From NCBI RefSeq assembly GCF_013449685.1, contig NZ_JACDSF010000016.1, forward strand, positions 125,751 through 189,750: a DNA stretch of 64,000 bases. Direction: 5' to 3'. The translations under genes and the position numbers were made by a program. Shown one piece after another: positions 9,395-18,611 of the stretch. The stretch comes from Pectobacterium brasiliense. GTDB taxonomy: Bacteria; Pseudomonadota; Gammaproteobacteria; Enterobacterales; Enterobacteriaceae. The notes under the pieces were generated by a model. It was not told where the DNA came from and did no database searches. It saw only the letters and a list, made by a program, of their open reading frames with translations. Positions within the stretch are counted from its first letter, which is position 1. The number at the start of each line of letters is the position of its first letter.

Positions 9395-10324
9395 ATGGTT
9401 AAGGTGTATGCACCTGCATCAATCGGTAACGTTAGCGTTGGGTTTGATGTGCTGGGTGCGGCCGTCTCGCCGGTAGACGGTTCATTGCTGGGGGATTGCG
9501 TCTCTGTTGAAGCCGCCGATCTGTTCAGCCTGCGTAATGAAGGGCGTTTTGTTAGCAAGCTGCCGGATAACCCGAAAGAAAACATTGTGTATCAATGTTG
9601 GGAACTGTTCTGTCAGGAAATTGGCAAAACCGTGCCAGTGGCGATGACGCTCGAAAAGAATATGCCGATTGGTTCAGGGCTCGGTTCCAGCGCCTGTTCT
9701 GTCGTCGCTGGGCTGATGGCGATGAACGAATTTTGCGGTAAGCCGCTGGATGATAACCGTCTGCTGACGCTGATGGGTGAGCTGGAAGGGCGCATTTCCG
9801 GCAGCGTTCACTACGATAACGTTGCCCCGTGTTTTCTCGGCGGCGTCCAACTGATGCTGGAAGAAAACGGCATCATCAGCCAGCCTGTGCCGTCATTCGA
9901 TGACTGGCTGTGGGTCATGGCGTATCCGGGGATTAAAGTCTCCACTGCTGAAGCGCGCGCGATTCTGCCTGCGCAATATCGTCGTCAGGATTGCATCAGC
10001 CACGGCCGTTATCTGGCGGGCTTTATCCACGCTTGCCATACCGGACAGGCCGCGCTGGCGGCAAAACTGATGAAGGATGTCATCGCGGAACCTTATCGGA
10101 CGAAACTGCTGCCCGGCTTTGCTGCCGCTCGCCAGGCTGCTGAAGATATCGGGGCGCTGGCCTGCGGTATTTCCGGCTCTGGCCCAACGTTATTCTCCGT
10201 CTGCAACGACATGGCGAGCGCACAGCGTCTGGCCGACTGGCTGCGGGATAACTATTTGCAGAACGATGAAGGTTTTGTTCATATTTGCCGTCTTGATACG
10301 ACTGGCGCACGACAACTGGGATAA
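9395..10324 (+). CDS. thrB: Homoserine kinase
   Basis: GHMP-family kinase phosphorylating homoserine, 309 residues. The ATP-binding glycine-rich motif [12 protein letters not shown] is at about residues 89-100 and the C-terminal GHMP motif [11 protein letters not shown] is present. The start [12 protein letters not shown] is the conserved one; the reading from 9374 would run back into the thrA end. The 2-bp gap to thrA and 3-bp gap to thrC indicate translational coupling within one operon. Confidence 0.97.
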   Translation: MVKVYAPASIGNVSVGFDVLGAAVSPVDGSLLGDCVSVEAADLFSLRNEGRFVSKLPDNPKENIVYQCWELFCQEIGKTVPVAMTLEKNMPIGSGLGSSACSVVAGLMAMNEFCGKPLDDNRLLTLMGELEGRISGSVHYDNVAPCFLGGVQLMLEENGIISQPVPSFDDWLWVMAYPGIKVSTAEARAILPAQYRRQDCISHGRYLAGFIHACHTGQAALAAKLMKDVIAEPYRTKLLPGFAAARQAAEDIGALACGISGSGPTLFSVCNDMASAQRLADWLRDNYLQNDEGFVHICRLDTTGARQLG

Positions 10325-10327
10325 CGC

Positions 10328-11617
10328 ATGAAACTGTACAACCTTAAAGATCATAACGAGCAGGTCAGTTTTGCTCAGGCTATCAAGCAAGGGCTGGGTA
10401 GCCAGCAAGGGCTGTTCTTCCCGCTGGAACTGCCGGAATTCGAGCGCACTGAAATCGATGCTCTGTTGGATCTGGATTTTGTGACCCGCAGCAGCCGCAT
10501 TCTGTCTGCCTATATCGGTGATGAAATTGCGACCGAAACGGTGTTTGAGCGTGTGAAAGCGGCCTTTGCATTCCCGGCTCCGGTTGCGCCAGTTGCGGAA
10601 GATATCGCTGCGCTGGAGCTGTTCCACGGCCCGACGCTGGCCTTTAAAGACTTCGGCGGCCGCTTTATGGCGCAAATGCTGACGGAAGTGTCTGGCGACG
10701 AGAAAATCACTATTCTGACGGCGACCTCTGGCGACACCGGTGCCGCTGTGGCGCACGCCTTTTACGGTCTGGAAAATGTCCGCGTTGTGATTTTGTATCC
10801 GCAGGGCAAGATCAGCCCGTTGCAGGAAAAACTGTTCTGTACGCTGGGTGGCAATATTCACACCATCGCTATCGACAGCGATTTCGATGCCTGTCAGGCG
10901 TTGGTGAAAAAGGCGTTTGATGATGAAGAACTGAAAAAGGCGATTGGCCTGAACTCAGCAAATTCCATCAACATCAGCCGTTTGCTGGCGCAAATTTGCT
11001 ACTACTTTGAAGCCGTTGCACAACTGCCGCAGGAAGCCCGTAACCAACTGGTGGTTTCTGTGCCGAGTGGTAACTTCGGCGATCTGACTGCCGGTCTGCT
11101 GGCAAAATCGCTGGGTCTGCCGATTAAGCGCTTCATCGCGGCGACCAACGCCAATGACACCGTGCCGCGTTTCCTGAGCAGCGGAAATTGGGAACCGAAT
11201 AAAACGGTGGCAACCTTATCCAACGCGATGGACGTAAGCCAGCCGAACAACTGGCCGCGCGTGGAAGAGTTGTTCCGCCGTAAGAACTGGCAGTTGAAAA
11301 CGCTGGGCTTTGGCGCAGTGAGCGATGAGACGACGAAAGAAACCATGCATGAGCTGGATGCGTTAGGCTATCTTTCAGAGCCGCACGCGGCGATTGCTTA
11401 CCGTCTGCTGCGCGATCAACTGCAAGCCGGTGAGTTTGGCCTGTTCCTGGGTACGGCGCACCCAGCGAAATTCAAGGAAAGCGTAGAAGACATTCTTGGC
11501 AAAGAACTGGATCTGCCGGAAGCGCTCGCTGAGCGTGCCGATCTGGATCTGCTGTCGCACAACTTCCCGGATGATTTTGCGAAGCTGCGTGAGTTCCTGA
11601 TGTCACTGCCGGAATAA
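10328..11617 (+). CDS. thrC: Threonine synthase
   Basis: PLP-dependent enzyme converting O-phosphohomoserine to threonine, the last step of the operon pathway. It has 429 residues, the family length. The PLP-binding lysine is Lys107 in LAFKDFGGRF, and the phosphate-cradle SGNFGD motif follows in the middle of the protein. A terminator hairpin begins 7 bp after the stop codon. Confidence 0.98.
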   Translation: MKLYNLKDHNEQVSFAQAIKQGLGSQQGLFFPLELPEFERTEIDALLDLDFVTRSSRILSAYIGDEIATETVFERVKAAFAFPAPVAPVAEDIAALELFHGPTLAFKDFGGRFMAQMLTEVSGDEKITILTATSGDTGAAVAHAFYGLENVRVVILYPQGKISPLQEKLFCTLGGNIHTIAIDSDFDACQALVKKAFDDEELKKAIGLNSANSINISRLLAQICYYFEAVAQLPQEARNQLVVSVPSGNFGDLTAGLLAKSLGLPIKRFIAATNANDTVPRFLSSGNWEPNKTVATLSNAMDVSQPNNWPRVEELFRRKNWQLKTLGFGAVSDETTKETMHELDALGYLSEPHAAIAYRLLRDQLQAGEFGLFLGTAHPAKFKESVEDILGKELDLPEALAERADLDLLSHNFPDDFAKLREFLMSLPE

Positions 11618-11624
11618 ATCGATT

Positions 11625-11657
11625 GAAAGGGCGGCGTTTTCGCCGCCTTTCTTTTTT
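11625..11657 (+). terminator. Terminator of the thr operon
   Basis: GAAAGGGCGGCG pairs with CGCCGCCTTTC across a TTTT loop with a single bulged G, followed by CTTTTTT. It lies directly after thrC. Confidence 0.85.
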
Positions 11658-11672
11658 GCCTATCGTACTATT

Positions 11673-11800
<128 letters not shown>

Positions 11801-12574
11801 TTACTGTTCGTGACGCTTGAACACCAGCTCGTTAGCTGAAGAGTCCGCAGCCTCGAAAAAGTAACCTTCCAGATTAAACGCTTTCAACTGCTCTGGTTGA
11901 GTCAGGCGGTTTTGAATAATGAAACGGCTCATCAGACCGCGAGCTTTCTTAGCGTAGAAACTGATTACCTTAAACTTACCGTTTTTCTCATCCAGGAAAA
12001 CGGGCTTGATCAGACGGGCATTGAGCTTTTTCGGTTTAACGGCTTTGAAATATTCGTCCGATGCTAAATTAACCAGCACATCGTCGCCTTGTTCGCGCAG
12101 CGCCTGATTCAGCTTTTCAGTAATGGTGTCGCCCCAGAAACTGTAGAGATCTTTACCGGCTTTATTTTCCAGCCTGGTGCCCATTTCCAACCGATACGCC
12201 CGCATCAAATCCAGCGGGCGCAACACACCATACAGACCTGACAGCATACGCAGATGCTGTTGAGCGAAATCGAAGTCCTCCTCGCTGAAATCTTCTGCGG
12301 CCAATCCGGTATAGACGTCGCCCTTAAACGCCAGCAGCGCCTGACGCGCGTTCTCAGGTGTGAAATTCGGCTGCCAATCGCTAAAGCGACCTGCGTTCAG
12401 GTCAGCCAGTTTATCGCTGATGCTCATCAGAGAAGCGATCTGTGCCGGCGTCAGTTTTTTACACACATCAATCAACTGGCTGGAATAGTCCAGAAGTTCC
12501 GGCTGGGTATAACGCGTCGTTGCCAAAGGACTGGTGTAGTCGAGCGTTTTTGCGGGTGAAATAGTAATAAGCAT
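11801..12574 (-). CDS. yaaA: Peroxide-stress protein YaaA
   Basis: UPF0246/DUF328 protein of 257 residues. In E. coli YaaA is induced by OxyR and limits free intracellular iron during hydrogen peroxide stress; it has a DNA-binding-like fold. The start at 12574 gives [13 protein letters not shown], the conserved N-terminus; the open frame continues 78 codons further upstream with no family similarity. The E. coli neighbours yaaX and yaaJ are missing, and yaaA is directly divergent from talB. Confidence 0.93.
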   Translation of the reverse strand: MLITISPAKTLDYTSPLATTRYTQPELLDYSSQLIDVCKKLTPAQIASLMSISDKLADLNAGRFSDWQPNFTPENARQALLAFKGDVYTGLAAEDFSEEDFDFAQQHLRMLSGLYGVLRPLDLMRAYRLEMGTRLENKAGKDLYSFWGDTITEKLNQALREQGDDVLVNLASDEYFKAVKPKKLNARLIKPVFLDEKNGKFKVISFYAKKARGLMSRFIIQNRLTQPEQLKAFNLEGYFFEAADSSANELVFKRHEQ

Positions 12575-12887
12575 GCGCCATGTCCTGTCGGTCTGATTTT
12601 TGATGCACCTACTATAGCAAGAACGTAGTAAGAAAACGGCGATAGCTATAATACGCCTCGTCTTTCTCGTTCCCGCGTGTTCGAGAAGGGGAAAATATGG
12701 CGTCTTATCGGCGTGTAAGCACCGTTGCAGGGGCGAGTGGGAAAAGGCTGGCTTGCGCGGGAAAGTGCGCGTGTTATTATCAGATTTCGGCGCAAAACAG
12801 ACGGCCACCCGATTAGATAACCAGTCGATTCATATACGAGCTATTTTCATTCACGAGCACCACGTATAAACAACGAGACATGCCAAC
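12575..12887. other. 313-bp divergent intergenic region yaaA-talB
   Basis: Must carry the promoters of yaaA (left) and talB (right). I see no clear operator or hairpin in it. The frame of yaaA stays open for 234 bp into this region, without signs of coding. Confidence 0.5.
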
Positions 12888-13841
12888 ATGACGGATAAAC
12901 TGACTTCCCTACGCCAACTGACCACGGTTGTAGCTGATACCGGCGATATTGCGGCAATGAAACTGTACCAACCGCAAGATGCGACCACCAACCCTTCACT
13001 GATTCTGAACGCTGCGCAAATTCCTGAATACCGCAAGCTGATCGACGAGGCAATTGCCTGGGCGCGTGAGCAGAGCAGCGATCGCAAACAGCAGGTCGTG
13101 GATGCCACGGATAAACTGGCGGTCAATATCGGTCTCGAAATTTTAAAATTGATCCCCGGCCGCATCTCCACAGAAGTGGATGCGCGCTTGTCTTATGACA
13201 CCGAAGCCAGCGTGGCGAAGGCAAAACACCTGATCAAGCTGTACAACGACGCAGGCATCAGTAACGAGCGTATCCTGATTAAACTGGCTTCAACCTGGCA
13301 GGGCATCCGCGCGGCGGAGCAACTGGAAAAAGAAGGCATCAACTGTAACCTGACGCTGCTGTTCTCCTTTGCACAGGCGCGCGCTTGTGCTGAAGCGGGC
13401 GTGTTCCTGATTTCTCCATTCGTTGGCCGTATTCTTGACTGGTACAAAGCCAATGGCGATAAGAAAGAATTCGCGCCGAATGAAGATCCAGGCGTGGTTT
13501 CCGTTAGCGAAATCTACGACTACTACAAAGAGCACGGCTATGAAACCGTTGTGATGGGCGCGAGCTTCCGTAACGTCGGTGAGATTCTGGAACTGGCCGG
13601 GTGTGACCGTCTGACGATTGCACCCGCCCTGCTGAAAGAGCTGTCAGAAAGCGAAGGCGAAGTGGTTCGCAAGCTGTCTTACGTTGGTGACGTGAAAGTT
13701 CGTCCGGCGAAAATGACAGAAGCTGAGTTCTACTGGCAGCACAACCAGGATCCAATGGCGATTGATAAACTGGCCGACGGGATCCGTAAATTTGCTATCG
13801 ACCAGGAAAAACTGGAGAAGATGATCGCAGATTTACTGTAA
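12888..13841 (+). CDS. talB: Transaldolase B
   Basis: Pentose-phosphate enzyme moving a dihydroxyacetone unit from sedoheptulose-7-P to glyceraldehyde-3-P. The 317 residues match the family. The Schiff-base lysine is Lys132 in [11 protein letters not shown] and the conserved Asp17 is in VVADTGD. The DATTNPSLI signature is at about residues 31-39. A terminator follows the stop codon. Confidence 0.98.
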   Translation: MTDKLTSLRQLTTVVADTGDIAAMKLYQPQDATTNPSLILNAAQIPEYRKLIDEAIAWAREQSSDRKQQVVDATDKLAVNIGLEILKLIPGRISTEVDARLSYDTEASVAKAKHLIKLYNDAGISNERILIKLASTWQGIRAAEQLEKEGINCNLTLLFSFAQARACAEAGVFLISPFVGRILDWYKANGDKKEFAPNEDPGVVSVSEIYDYYKEHGYETVVMGASFRNVGEILELAGCDRLTIAPALLKELSESEGEVVRKLSYVGDVKVRPAKMTEAEFYWQHNQDPMAIDKLADGIRKFAIDQEKLEKMIADLL

Positions 13842-13855
13842 GCATTCTGCGGATA

Positions 13856-13887
13856 AAAATAGCCGGGAATTCCGGCTATTTTTTTGT
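13856..13887 (+). terminator. Terminator of talB
   Basis: AAAATAGCCGG (13856-13866) pairs perfectly with CCGGCTATTTT (13872-13882) and is followed by more T residues. The A-rich 5' arm means it could also stop transcripts coming from the opposite direction, but the cyclase gene downstream ends at 13915 and reads the same way out. Confidence 0.88.
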
Positions 13888-13914
13888 CTGCAATTTGGTA
13901 TCGCGGGGATACAT

Positions 13915-15003
13915 TTATTTTTCCGTCGCGTTACGTGTTTTCTTCGCGATATAAAGATTATCATCGGCACGTTTCATGACCTCGCTGAGATCTTCCCCAG
14001 CGATATAGTATTCAACCAGCCCAATACTGACCGTCAGCCTGATAGCCCCAGCGGTTGTTTCACAAGGTGTGTCGCTCACGCGCTCTCTTGCTTTGTCCAC
14101 GATGGTGTACGCATCGTCTAATCCGATATTCGGTAATACGATCGCGAATTCATCGCCGCCAATACGGCCAAAAATATCTTCGCGGCGAAATGATTTTTTG
14201 AAGGTGTCGCCGACAAACTTCAGCGCATCATCCCCGACGCTATGGCCAAAGCTATCATTCACCTGCTTAAAGTAGTCAATGTCGATCAGAATGACGCTAA
14301 CGGGGCGCTTGGTCAGGTTAGCGATACTAAAGGCTTTATTTGCGGCCATAACGAACGCATCTCGCCGTAAATAACCGGTGAGATCGTCATACCGCGCGAT
14401 GATGGGCAACTCCACCAAATATTTTTTCGTCAGCACTGAGAGCAGGCTGCCTAAAATAGCGAAAAGGAGTACGCTACCAACAATAATGAGGGTTGATGAC
14501 AGGGAAAATAGCGTCTGGATAAATGATGGTGGTGGGCTTTCTGACGTCGTTCTTATCCAAATACCCAGTAATTCATCGGTTGGTGACAGAATAGGGAAAA
14601 TAATTGTCAGCGTGTTTTTACCCGCATAGTCCCCGATAGAGGGCAGTTTATTTTGGCAGGTGCGAATAACGGCCATATCGTTGAAGTTGAGATCGGAAGA
14701 GGAAAGCTTGTTTATACATTCGCTACGTGAATCCCGAGTGTTAAAGGCAAATGTTCTGGTACGTGACAATAAATAAGTACCGGATTGCCGAATCATATCG
14801 CTTTCTGTTACTTCACCGCTGTTGGTGTAAGAACCGTAGGTTTTGATCGCGGTATCGAGATTTATCCGTTCTGTTTTCCAGGTCGACTTATTGGCTTCAT
14901 GCATAATAATGATGGTGAAGATAAAGGAAATCGCACCGAACAGAAAAAACGCGTATGTCGGATGGGCAAAAAGTTTAAGTATTTTATACTTAAGGTCGGT
15001 CAT
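13915..15003 (-). CDS. Membrane-anchored diguanylate cyclase (GGDEF)
   Basis: Likely makes cyclic di-GMP from two GTP. The 362-residue protein has a first membrane helix at about 16-34, a periplasmic domain of some 135 residues with two cysteines, a second helix at about 172-193, and a cytoplasmic GGDEF domain. The active-site motif is intact (GGDEF at 282-286), the inhibitory I-site RxxD is present (Arg273-Asp276), and the metal-site segment LIDIDYFKQVND is in place. Everything needed for activity and product inhibition is visible. There is no EAL domain. The periplasmic sensor domain is not recognised. The gene is inserted between talB and mog, which are adjacent in E. coli. Confidence 0.88.
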   Translation of the reverse strand: MTDLKYKILKLFAHPTYAFFLFGAISFIFTIIIMHEANKSTWKTERINLDTAIKTYGSYTNSGEVTESDMIRQSGTYLLSRTRTFAFNTRDSRSECINKLSSSDLNFNDMAVIRTCQNKLPSIGDYAGKNTLTIIFPILSPTDELLGIWIRTTSESPPPSFIQTLFSLSSTLIIVGSVLLFAILGSLLSVLTKKYLVELPIIARYDDLTGYLRRDAFVMAANKAFSIANLTKRPVSVILIDIDYFKQVNDSFGHSVGDDALKFVGDTFKKSFRREDIFGRIGGDEFAIVLPNIGLDDAYTIVDKARERVSDTPCETTAGAIRLTVSIGLVEYYIAGEDLSEVMKRADDNLYIAKKTRNATEK

Positions 15004-15392
15004 GGCGACTTCCTTGATAGGGCTTTTTTATTTTTAGTGATACTAAAGAAGTGCTTTAATTTTATCATATTATTTGATTTAACGTGATGCTCTGTCGTGG
15101 TGGATATCATCCTTTTCTCTTTAATCTATCAGCGTATTTCACCCGCTCTTAATGGGTTAGCGATCTTTTTTATTTGCCTACTATTCTTAAATTTTAATTG
15201 CGCTGTGTTATTATTAATTTAAGTCATGTCCTGACTTTTTTTGAGACGCTATTTAATAATTATTATCAAATGTCATACCGCACTCAGCGTGAAATAACGA
15301 ACATCGTGTGAATTTCCTCATGAGAGCGAATTGTTTGCTAAAAGCCGTCAATATCCTGATAAAATTGGTGTTTTGTTTAAACTGAGGTGCTT
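15004..15392. other. 389-bp intergenic region before mog
   Basis: A/T-rich divergent region between the diguanylate cyclase gene and mog. It must hold both promoters, but I cannot pick out convincing elements. The frame on the minus strand through mog (15348-15797) is a shadow of mog. Confidence 0.45.
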
Positions 15393-15980
15393 ATGAACGT
15401 ATTGCGTATTGGCTTGGTTTCCGTATCCGATCGTGCTTCCGGCGGGATTTATCAGGATAAAGGCATCCCAGAGCTGGAATCTTGGCTCCGCAGCGCGTTG
15501 ACCACGCCTTTTGAAGTGGAAACTCGGCTGGTGCCAGATGAACAGCCGATGATTGAACAAACGCTCTGTGAACTGGTTGATGAACGTGGCTGTCATCTGG
15601 TGCTGACAACTGGGGGAACGGGGCCTGCACGTCGTGATGTCACGCCGGATGCCACGATGGCCGTTGCCGATCGAGAAATGCCGGGGTTTGGCGAGCAAAT
15701 GCGTCAGATCAGCCTGCGCTTTGTTCCTACCGCGATCCTTTCCCGTCAGGTGGGCGTGCTGCGTAAACAGGCGCTGATTCTTAATCTTCCAGGGCAACCC
15801 AAGTCGATTAAGGAAACGCTGGAAGGCTTAAAAGATGCAGATGGCAAGGTGGTTGTCGCCGGTATTTTTGCCAGCGTACCGTATTGTATCCAGTTGCTGG
15901 AAGGCCCTTATATTGAAACCAATTCGGATGTGGTAGCAGCTTTTCGCCCTAAAAATGCCGTGCGCGAAATAAAAAACTGA
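15393..15980 (+). CDS. mog: Molybdopterin adenylyltransferase
   Basis: Adenylates molybdopterin before molybdenum insertion in molybdenum cofactor synthesis. With the ATG at 15393, preceded by TGAGG, the product has 195 residues, equal to E. coli Mog; the GTG at 15387 would add two residues and lies in the ribosome site. The MoCF signature TTGGTGPARRDVTPDA is at about residues 70-85 and LPGQPKS follows near the C-terminal third. Confidence 0.96.
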   Translation: MNVLRIGLVSVSDRASGGIYQDKGIPELESWLRSALTTPFEVETRLVPDEQPMIEQTLCELVDERGCHLVLTTGGTGPARRDVTPDATMAVADREMPGFGEQMRQISLRFVPTAILSRQVGVLRKQALILNLPGQPKSIKETLEGLKDADGKVVVAGIFASVPYCIQLLEGPYIETNSDVVAAFRPKNAVREIKN

Positions 15981-16103
15981 AGTTAGGCGATTTGAAACAT
16001 AAGATTCAGCTTTGCTGGTGTATAAAAATTTTGCCGCTATAGTAATTTATACTTTACACACTGCGGTGATGTTTTTTCTCACTCTGGCAATGCACGGTAA
16101 CTT

Positions 16104-17441
16104 ATGACTCAGAACCCACACGCCCATCCTCGCCAGTTGAACCGGCAGGACTATAAAACGCTGTCTCTGGCTGCGCTGGGTGGCGCGTTAGAGTTTTACG
16201 ATTTTATTATTTTCGTCTTCTTTGCTGCCGTGATTGGCGATCTCTTTTTCCCACCCGATATTCCTGAATGGCTGCGGCAGGTACAGACGTTCGGTATTTT
16301 CGCCGCAGGCTATCTGGCCCGCCCGCTTGGGGGAATCATCATGGCTCACTTTGGCGACAAGAGCGGACGTAAGAAAATGTTCAGCCTGAGCATATTGCTG
16401 ATGGCGTTACCGACGCTGGCAATGGGCTTGCTGCCAACCTATGAAGCTATTGGTATTGCGGCACCACTTTTACTGCTGTTAATGCGTGTGCTGCAAGGTG
16501 CCGCAATCGGTGGGGAAGTCCCCGGTGCATGGGTCTTCGTTGCGGAGCATGTGCCTCGCGCCCGTATTGGGTTTGCCTGCGGTACGTTGACTGCCGGCTT
16601 AACGATGGGGATTCTGCTGGGTTCGCTGATCGCGACGTTGCTGAACACGGTGCTCACGCCAGAGCAGATGTCTGGCGGCGGCTGGCGTCTGCCGTTCTTT
16701 ATTGGCGGAGTATTCGGTCTTGTCGCCATGTATCTGCGCCGCTGGTTGCAGGAAACCCCCATTTTTATGGAGATGCGTGAGCAGAAAAAGCTGGCGGAAG
16801 AGCTGCCGCTGAAATCTGTCGTCTTAAATCATAAACGCGCGGTTGTGGTTTCAATGCTGCTGACCTGGCTGCTGTCTGCGTGCATTGTCGTCGTTATTCT
16901 GATGGCACCGACCTACCTGCAAAAAGTCCACGGCATCCCTGCTGCGCTGGCATTGCAGGCGAACTGTCTGGCAACGATTGCGCTGATGGTGGGTTGTGTC
17001 GGCGCGGGTCTACTGGTTGACCGCTTCGGTGCCAGCAAGTTGTTCATTGTGGGTAGCCTGTTGCTGGCTGCCTGTAGCGGGTTCTTTTATAGCTCGGCAG
17101 CAAGCAGTACTATGTTGCTCTTTGTCAGCTATGCGATTGTGGGGCTCAGCGTTGGTGTGGTGGGGGGCGTACCGTATGTCATGGTACGGGCATTCCCAGC
17201 GGCGGTACGGTTCTCTGGGATTTCTTTTTCCTACAACGTTTCCTACGCCATTTTCGGTGGCCTGACGCCCGTCTTCGTGACGCTGATTATGAAGGCGACG
17301 CCGATGGCGCCTGCCTTCTATGTCCTGACGCTGGCTGCCGTGGGGTTGCTGTTGGGTATTTATTTGCAGCGCGATTTGGATGCGGACTCGCGTGCTTCGG
17401 CCGATAGCGACGCGCGTGATCGTTCACCTGTCGAAGTTTAA
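16104..17441 (+). CDS. MFS transporter, metabolite:proton symporter type
   Basis: Twelve-helix major facilitator of 445 residues, resembling the metabolite:H+ symporter (MHS) group that takes up organic acids, betaines or similar small anions. The N-terminal LGGALEFYDFIIFVFFAAVIG segment with its early Tyr-Asp and the loop 2-3 motif GDKSGRKKMF are typical. The acidic, Asp/Ser-rich tail (about 425-445) is cytoplasmic. The substrate cannot be read from the sequence. It stands alone between mog and satP, which are adjacent in E. coli, so this is a lineage-specific insertion or loss elsewhere. Confidence 0.85.
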   Translation: MTQNPHAHPRQLNRQDYKTLSLAALGGALEFYDFIIFVFFAAVIGDLFFPPDIPEWLRQVQTFGIFAAGYLARPLGGIIMAHFGDKSGRKKMFSLSILLMALPTLAMGLLPTYEAIGIAAPLLLLLMRVLQGAAIGGEVPGAWVFVAEHVPRARIGFACGTLTAGLTMGILLGSLIATLLNTVLTPEQMSGGGWRLPFFIGGVFGLVAMYLRRWLQETPIFMEMREQKKLAEELPLKSVVLNHKRAVVVSMLLTWLLSACIVVVILMAPTYLQKVHGIPAALALQANCLATIALMVGCVGAGLLVDRFGASKLFIVGSLLLAACSGFFYSSAASSTMLLFVSYAIVGLSVGVVGGVPYVMVRAFPAAVRFSGISFSYNVSYAIFGGLTPVFVTLIMKATPMAPAFYVLTLAAVGLLLGIYLQRDLDADSRASADSDARDRSPVEV

Positions 17442-17476
17442 GCACGCTGTTATCAAAAAATAGCACGGCATTAAAA

Positions 17477-17513
17477 ACAAACGAGCCCTGCCAATCTGAC
17501 AGGGCTCGTTTGC
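17477..17513 (-). terminator. Terminator of satP
   Basis: A 13-bp perfect stem (CAAACGAGCCCTG at 17478-17490, CAGGGCTCGTTTG at 17500-17512) with a 9-nt loop is followed on the minus strand by TTTTTA. It lies between convergent satP and the MFS gene and could reduce read-through both ways, though only the minus strand has the T run. Confidence 0.85.
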
Positions 17514-17555
17514 ATGAAACGCAGGATTGCGTTGGTACAGGTATGGCGTCAGAAC

Positions 17556-18131
17556 TTAGTGAGACGCGCCACGAGCACCAATTGGCAGTACGGTGCGGCC
17601 AAACTTCTCGTTCAGCACTTCAGCCATCGCCAGATAAATTGCGCTAGCGCCACAGATGATGCCTTCGTAACCCGCGAAGGTCAGCAGGGCGTGGTTGCCG
17701 GTACAATTGCCTACGGCCAGCAGAGCAAACAGCACTGTCAGGCTGCCGAAGACAAATTGCAGTGCACGGTTAGTGCCGAAGGTGCCGAAGAACATAAACA
17801 GTGTGAAGACGCCCCACAGACCAAGGAACACGCCAAGGAACTGTGCGTCGCTGGCTTCCGCCAAACCCATTTTTGGCAGTACGAGAATGGCAACCAGCGT
17901 TAGCCAGAATGCGCCATAAGACGTAAATGCGGTCACGCCAAACGTATTCCCTTTTTTATATTCCAGCAGGCCAGCCAGAATCTGGGCAATACCGCCGTAG
18001 AAAATACCCATGCTGAGAATGATGGAAGAAAGTGGGAAAAAGCCTGCGTTGTGCAGGTTCAACAGAATAGTGGTCATCCCGAAGCCCATCAGTCCTAATG
18101 GACCAGGATTTGCCAACGTGTTCGTGCTCAT
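17556..18131 (-). CDS. satP: Acetate/succinate-proton symporter SatP
   Basis: GPR1/FUN34/YaaH-family six-helix inner-membrane channel-like carrier taking up acetate and succinate. The signature NPGPLGLMGFGMTTILLNL is near residues 8-26. The ATG at 18131 gives 191 residues (E. coli 188); the longer open frame from 18209 adds 26 residues without similarity. Placement before dnaK is as in E. coli. Confidence 0.95.
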   Translation of the reverse strand: MSTNTLANPGPLGLMGFGMTTILLNLHNAGFFPLSSIILSMGIFYGGIAQILAGLLEYKKGNTFGVTAFTSYGAFWLTLVAILVLPKMGLAEASDAQFLGVFLGLWGVFTLFMFFGTFGTNRALQFVFGSLTVLFALLAVGNCTGNHALLTFAGYEGIICGASAIYLAMAEVLNEKFGRTVLPIGARGASH

Positions 18132-18611
18132 AAATCCTCTGCAATAACAGATTATTAATAGTCCCTTCGTGTCGGGCGCGGCATTAAGGTTAGCGAGTGC
18201 GCCAATCACGTTGGGATAGGTGTCGTTTAGGTGTTATTGCCCGCCATTATGTAGGGAAATGTCCCATTTCTGCGGCGGGCGCGGCATCATATCGGTCGTT
18301 TGGAACGGACACAACATGGGGAAGGCAGAATAGTTTGATCATAAGAGGGATAAAGGTCATTTTTTTTCATCTTCCCCCTTGATGATAGAAATGTTGGCCC
18401 CATCTTATTTCCAACCGAAACAGTTTGACCTGCCGCAAAGGCGTGTGTCGGGCCGTTACATCGGTGGTTAGCATAAAAATGAAACGTGTGCTGCTGATGA
18501 AAACGAGGGTGTGTCGTTGGAAAACGAGAAATCTTGTTGAAAAACGACATTTTGCCCGCACAGTAGGTTTAACCACCATACCGAATATGACTTTTTAGTG
18601 GAGATGTTTAG
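18132..18611. other. 480-bp intergenic region satP-dnaK
   Basis: Divergent region holding the dnaK heat-shock promoter at 18378-18405 and a leader of about 200 nt before dnaK. Near the satP side, 18239-18280 forms a nested inverted repeat: GCCCGCC (18239-18245) with GGCGGGC (18274-18280), and inside it GGGA with TCCC. No gene is supported here. Confidence 0.6.
18378..18405 (+). promoter_or_regulatory. Sigma-32 heat-shock promoter of dnaKJ
   Basis: CTTGAT at 18378-18383, preceded by CCCC, and CCCCATCT starting at 18398, with a 14-bp spacer, match the sigma-32 consensus CTTGAA-N13-15-CCCCAT. This is nearly the same as E. coli dnaK P1. The expected start point is near 18410, giving a leader of about 200 nt. 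Confidence 0.9.

Noticed and set aside
17514-17903. 129-codon plus-strand frame over satP
   Set aside because: Antisense shadow of satP, beginning inside the terminator stem.
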